Shown here in pieces: positions 13,806 to 16,465 of a stretch of 16,465 nt of DNA. The notes below the pieces were generated by a model that did not search any database, was not told the origin of the DNA, and worked only from the letters and a program-made list of their open reading frames with translations. Source of the stretch: Gracilaria vermiculophylla. Its lineage: Eukaryota > Rhodophyta > Florideophyceae > Gracilariales > Gracilariaceae. The stretch covers positions 1 to 16,465 of the forward strand of contig JAHNZQ020000005.1 of assembly GCA_019155205.2 (NCBI GenBank). The letters are read 5' to 3'. Every line of letters begins with the position of its first letter. Positions within the stretch are counted from its first letter, which is position 1. The translations under genes were made by a program, and so were the position numbers.

Positions 13806-14072
13806 ATGCTTTATAATCACGGATTCGATTATGGTTTATTGCGTAATTTATACAATTCATCTCTAGCATCTAACATTGCGGATCCATTTGAGGAATTTTC
13901 TTTCGGACCTTTACCACAAATTGAGAGTCGTCCATTCAAACTCATTTTAAAAGAGCCAGAAAAAATACCTCAGATTCCATTCCCAATTTTGGATGATCCA
14001 TCTGTAAATGTTGAGATTGATTTTATTTGGGATGAGGATGAGTCATTCGAATATAAGTTTGAATTATTTTAA
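13806..14072 (+). CDS. Unrecognised 88-aa acidic protein
   Basis: ATG start and soluble, acidic product with a Pro-rich middle (LKEPEKIPQIPFPILDDP) and an Asp/Glu/Phe-rich end (IDFIWDEDESFEYKFELF). It follows the membrane ORF by 70 nt. A basic hydrophobic protein followed by a small acidic one has the look of an effector/neutraliser pair, but nothing in the sequence proves it. Codon bias is in keeping with real genes of the window. Confidence 0.45.
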   Translation: MLYNHGFDYGLLRNLYNSSLASNIADPFEEFSFGPLPQIESRPFKLILKEPEKIPQIPFPILDDPSVNVEIDFIWDEDESFEYKFELF

Positions 14073-14311
14073 TTCTATCAAACTCTAAGTGAGAAAGTCA
14101 AACATTAGGTTTTTATATGCTTTTGTTTACTTGATCCTAAACCTTTTGTAGTTAATTCAAATTATAAGGGTGATCGATTCATGGAAAAGCTAATTCTTTT
14201 AATTCACATATAAATCACTTCTTATAGAACATTTTTTTATACTATACCCCAGATGAATAGTAAGTACGAGTCGAAAGGAATTCAATATTTTTATGGAAGG
14301 GTCATAAGATT
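14073..14311. other. Spacer without recognisable feature
   Basis: AT-rich; a weak inverted pair AGGTTT/AAACCT lies near 14108-14144. I see no gene, promoter or strong hairpin. Confidence 0.4.
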
Positions 14312-14803
14312 CAAATATGCTCTCAGCGACATCTTAAGGGGTCTAGAATGGAGATAAATTTGTTTTAGGTATGATTCTACCCTGAAGAGTGAAAAGGCGC
14401 CTTATTTGACAGAAAATGGTAGTGAAGTTAGAGATTCAACTTCTCGGGGAAAAGATATGGAATCAAAAAGCTTCTCAGAGGCTCCTAGAAGCCCCTTTTA
14501 GCCACTTTCAGGAAGTCAGCAGTAAATATATCCTCTGCTTCGCAAATCCCGAAATTGAAACCAATTTCGGCAAATCAAGAGAAAGGCCTTAATCAGCCAA
14601 ATTTCATCACTTTAGGAAAGATTTCAGAGCAGGAGAGAGGCGAAATTATTCAAACTGGATTCCAACGACAAGCTGAGGGAAAGATTTCATTGAATAAATA
14701 TTATGAAAGTACCCAAACAGATAGCTTATTTCAATTGAAAGGATATTCCCTTAAATTTGAAAGCATACGACGCACAAAATTATATCAACAATTGAAACCG
14801 TAA
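14312..14803 (+). pseudogene. Remnant (E) of ORF335: C-terminal half
   Basis: Similarity to the ORF335 gene begins at about 14312 (AATATGCTCTCAGCG, equivalent to residues 178 and on), the same part of the gene where remnant D becomes recognisable. It runs to the TAA at 14801-14803. The middle contains stops and shifts (after SKSFSEAPRSPF, for example), while the last 82 codons are open from a TTG: NQPNFITLGKISEQERGEII, then SLFQLKGYSLKFESIRRTKLY. No ATG start. It converges on the module 4 immunity gene. Confidence 0.78.
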
Positions 14804-14810
14804 AATAACT

Positions 14811-14868
14811 AGGAGGAGAAATGTCTTCTGAGAGGTCTATATTAGTCGATTTAAGACCACTTTGGTGA
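14811..14868 (+). promoter_or_regulatory. Consensus ribosome site followed by a 15-codon frame
   Basis: AGGAGG (14811-14816) stands 4 nt before ATG 14821, ideal spacing, but the frame ends at TGA 14866-14868 after 15 codons. It looks like the start of a gene whose body was lost when the flanking DNA was rearranged, or a short leader peptide. Confidence 0.35.
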
Positions 14869-14933
14869 CTGAGTAGGGTTTCACGATGAAGATAGCATAT
14901 TTCATTAATATGTCATCGTCATCAGTGAAAATA

Positions 14934-14983
14934 AATAAATTATTTTATTAAAATTACAACCCTGGTTAATAAAATAATTTATT
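14934..14983. terminator. Long 18-bp inverted repeat between remnant E and module 4
   Basis: AATAAATTATTTTATTAA (14934-14951) is the exact reverse complement of 14966-14983, with a 14-nt loop containing ACAACCCTGG. The right arm includes the stop codon of the minus-strand immunity gene. It is the strongest palindrome of the window and fits a 3'-end structure for module 4. Confidence 0.65.
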
Positions 14984-15488
14984 CTTTCAGAAGGTTTTGT
15001 ATTTGAAGATAAATTGTTTGAACTAAATCTCGAAATTCCTTTTTTTCTCTTTCCCGAATTTCAAGAGATTCTGGATCAGGATCGTAACCATAACAAGCTT
15101 CCAATATTTCATCAGTTAATTTTGAAAAATCTAATGATTTTTTATGAGGTGATAAAAGAATGAAATTGGATTCCAACATATCTGCTGCTTCACTGTTTAA
15201 TACATCTCTTTCAGAGAATGCTTGGCAAAACTCCCCAATAGTTATTTTATTTTTGAGAAATTTTTCTTGCAACTGTAAAAAATACTCCCGTGTTTCCCAA
15301 TTTAATTGCTCCTGCAATAAAGCTGAATAACGCGAAAGTTCAAGAGCTTCTTCACTTTCGTCAATAGAGAGTGATTTTAATTCTTCTGAACGCTTTAAGA
15401 GTTCCAGATGACGTTCTTTTTGATAATTCGATAATATGCGACGTTTATCTTGTTCTATTTTATTTAATTTTTGATTCAAATTGTTCAT
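14979..15488 (-). CDS. Colicin-D-immunity-like protein, module 4
   Basis: 169 aa, soluble. Its ATG lies inside the end of the toxin gene (29-nt overlap), so toxin and immunity translation are coupled. It aligns with the module 1 immunity protein: YQKERHLELLKR near the N-terminus, an EQLNWETREYFLQLQEKFLK helix, KITIGEFCQAFSERD, LSPHKKSLDF, a YGYDPDPES acidic stretch and EFRDLVQTIYLQIQNLL at the end. The KIxxxEFxxxFxER pattern followed by a Tyr-Asp/Pro acidic loop is the colicin D immunity arrangement. Both toxins with this immunity subtype carry colicin-D-like domains, which supports the assignment. The gene ends in an 18-bp inverted repeat. Confidence 0.72.
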   Translation of the reverse strand: MNNLNQKLNKIEQDKRRILSNYQKERHLELLKRSEELKSLSIDESEEALELSRYSALLQEQLNWETREYFLQLQEKFLKNKITIGEFCQAFSERDVLNSEAADMLESNFILLSPHKKSLDFSKLTDEILEACYGYDPDPESLEIREREKKEFRDLVQTIYLQIQNLLKE

Positions 15489-16465
15489 AAAATTTTTCGT
15501 TGCTTGAGTTATTACCTAGTGTCCCACCACCTGTTCCCATATTCCCAGATTCTTTTACTTGATTCATATATTTTTTTCCTCTTTTACCTAAAGTAATCAT
15601 ATCACCATTATTTTGGCTGTCATCAAAAACAACAATAGCTGAGCTTTTGCCTGATTTTGACATATTCTGATTTTCGTAAATAGAGATTGGAGTTTTGCAA
15701 TTATGAGTATAAGATTTATCAATAAGTAAGCGGGTTTGAGGTTCTAAACAGATATCTTTTAAAAGATGTTGATAGTCTTTTAAAAAAGACGATGGCGGTA
15801 ATGGATAACCTTTCTGTAAATATTGATATAATCCCATTCCGCGAATTAAAGTGACATGTTCAGCTTTCATACCATAATCTACAGGGTTTAATCCGATTTC
15901 TGGAGCGTGTGGAGTTTTTTTAGCAGCCATCAATCCGCTGATATGATGTTGCTCATTGACATTTAACCTTTCTGGTACATTCGTTTCAGCGTATTTTTTC
16001 GCTTCTTCATATGTTCTAATATCAGGTAATTCTAACGCTTCCTTAACAGTTACCGCAGATGGATATTCTGCAAAATCATCTTCACTTTCACTTTCTGTAC
16101 CTGAATCGCTCACCTCGCTCATTTGGCGAAGGTGGTCGTCAATCCTTTCAACTCGTTCTTCTGTTTTTTCGACTGATTCTGTTTGCGGAAATTGTGGCAA
16201 ACCATCTCTGTCTGAATCAGAACCAAAATCATCAGGTTTTCCTGGCCCTGAACCATCATTGCTTGATCTACCACTAAAGAAACCTGAACGATGACTAGGA
16301 CGACTCTGATATTGTGGTTGTGGTGTAAAAGCATCAGTTTCACCTGCTGCACGAGCTGTTGTCAGGCCTGAGAAAAAGAAAGTTGCAGCCGCAAAGGCAG
16401 CAATGATTGATTGCCGAAATTTACCACTAGTTTTATAGTAATAGATAAATAAACCTAAAAATGTT
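15460..16465 (-). CDS. Polymorphic toxin, intact leader and colicin-D-like C-terminal domain; start lies beyond the window
   Basis: The frame is open from the window end to TAA 15460-15462. It encodes a hydrophobic segment, KTSGKFRQSIIAAFAAATFF and a signal-peptidase-like TTARAAG, then a Gln/Ser/Arg stretch (about 16345-16260) and a Gly/Asp-rich stretch. The linker PQFPQTESVEKTEERVERID follows from 16200, then an acidic Ser/Glu stretch. The toxin domain (about 15930-15530) has PHAPEIGLN, with His codon 15907-15909 as candidate catalytic residue, then FLKDYQHLLKDI, an IYENQN...SAIVVFDD strand pair and a final ESGNMG, as in the module 1 toxin. A 24-residue tail follows. The likely reaction is tRNA anticodon-loop cleavage, inferred from fold only. 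This is the one copy where leader, linker, toxin and immunity all stand in frame. Confidence 0.75.
   Translation of the reverse strand, partial: TFLGLFIYYYKTSGKFRQSIIAAFAAATFFFSGLTTARAAGETDAFTPQPQYQSRPSHRSGFFSGRSSNDGSGPGKPDDFGSDSDRDGLPQFPQTESVEKTEERVERIDDHLRQMSEVSDSGTESESEDDFAEYPSAVTVKEALELPDIRTYEEAKKYAETNVPERLNVNEQHHISGLMAAKKTPHAPEIGLNPVDYGMKAEHVTLIRGMGLYQYLQKGYPLPPSSFLKDYQHLLKDICLEPQTRLLIDKSYTHNCKTPISIYENQNMSKSGKSSAIVVFDDSQNNGDMITLGKRGKKYMNQVKESGNMGTGGGTLGNNSSNEKFYEQFESKIK

Noticed and set aside
1..16465. CRISPR arrays, tRNA genes, rRNA genes, introns, insertion sequences with transposase
   Set aside because: Looked for; found no regularly spaced repeats, no cloverleaf candidates, no reverse transcriptase or transposase motifs.

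Overview
The window is AT-rich (roughly 70% A+T by eye), uses TAA, TAG and TGA as stops, and carries bacterial-type signals (Shine-Dalgarno sequences, a TTGACA-17-TAGTAT promoter, hairpin terminators). It has no housekeeping gene and no tRNA or rRNA gene that I could see. Its only recognisable replication/mobility genes are a 218-codon serine recombinase overlapping a 482-codon pT181-like replication initiator. From memory, that pair in those sizes is typical of the small chloroplast-associated plasmids of diatoms (pCf1/pCf2 of Cylindrotheca fusiformis) and of copies of them integrated in algal plastid genomes. I infer a plasmid-derived accessory region of an algal, probably diatom, plastid genome or a plastid plasmid. 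A plasmid of an alga-associated bacterium is not excluded.

Layout. 1-72 is the tail of a first Rep copy. 296-2265 is module 1: a toxin-like gene ending in a colicin-D-like domain, its immunity gene and a terminator. 2990-4153 is module 2: a leader gene with a frameshift, a RelE/ParE-like C-terminal domain, a putative immunity gene and a terminator. 4411-5632 is module 3, an orphan toxin/immunity cassette lacking the secretion leader. 5665-6672 (minus) is a 335-aa coiled-coil protein (ORF335). 6673-7308 is a divergent control region with a repeated TAAGCGTA motif. 7309-9410 is the recombinase-rep operon. 9411-10276 is an origin-like region dense in hairpins and direct repeats. 10277-10399 is a recombinase remnant. 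10745-12542 holds a membrane-anchored ORF, a lone immunity gene on the minus strand and an unusual 161-aa membrane protein. 12762-14803 has two decayed copies of the ORF335 3' half around two orphan ORFs. 14979-16465 (minus) is module 4: an intact leader-linker-colicin-D-like toxin overlapping its immunity gene, running off the window end.

How it fits together. Three toxin genes share one architecture: hydrophobic leader with signal peptide, Ser/Asn/Gly-rich stretch, a conserved linker (PQxPxxESV..TE....ID..), an acidic Ser/Glu stretch, then an unrelated or diverged C-terminal domain followed at once by an immunity-like gene. That is the logic of polymorphic toxin systems. Four immunity genes share a colicin-D-immunity-like C-terminal pattern. 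Four toxin/immunity modules, and also the 161-aa ORF, are followed by a convergent intact or broken copy of the 3' end of ORF335. The conserved leader DNA on one side and the ORF335 tail on the other would therefore be natural homology arms for swapping cassettes. This arrangement in a plastid-type plasmid context is the most interesting thing in the window.
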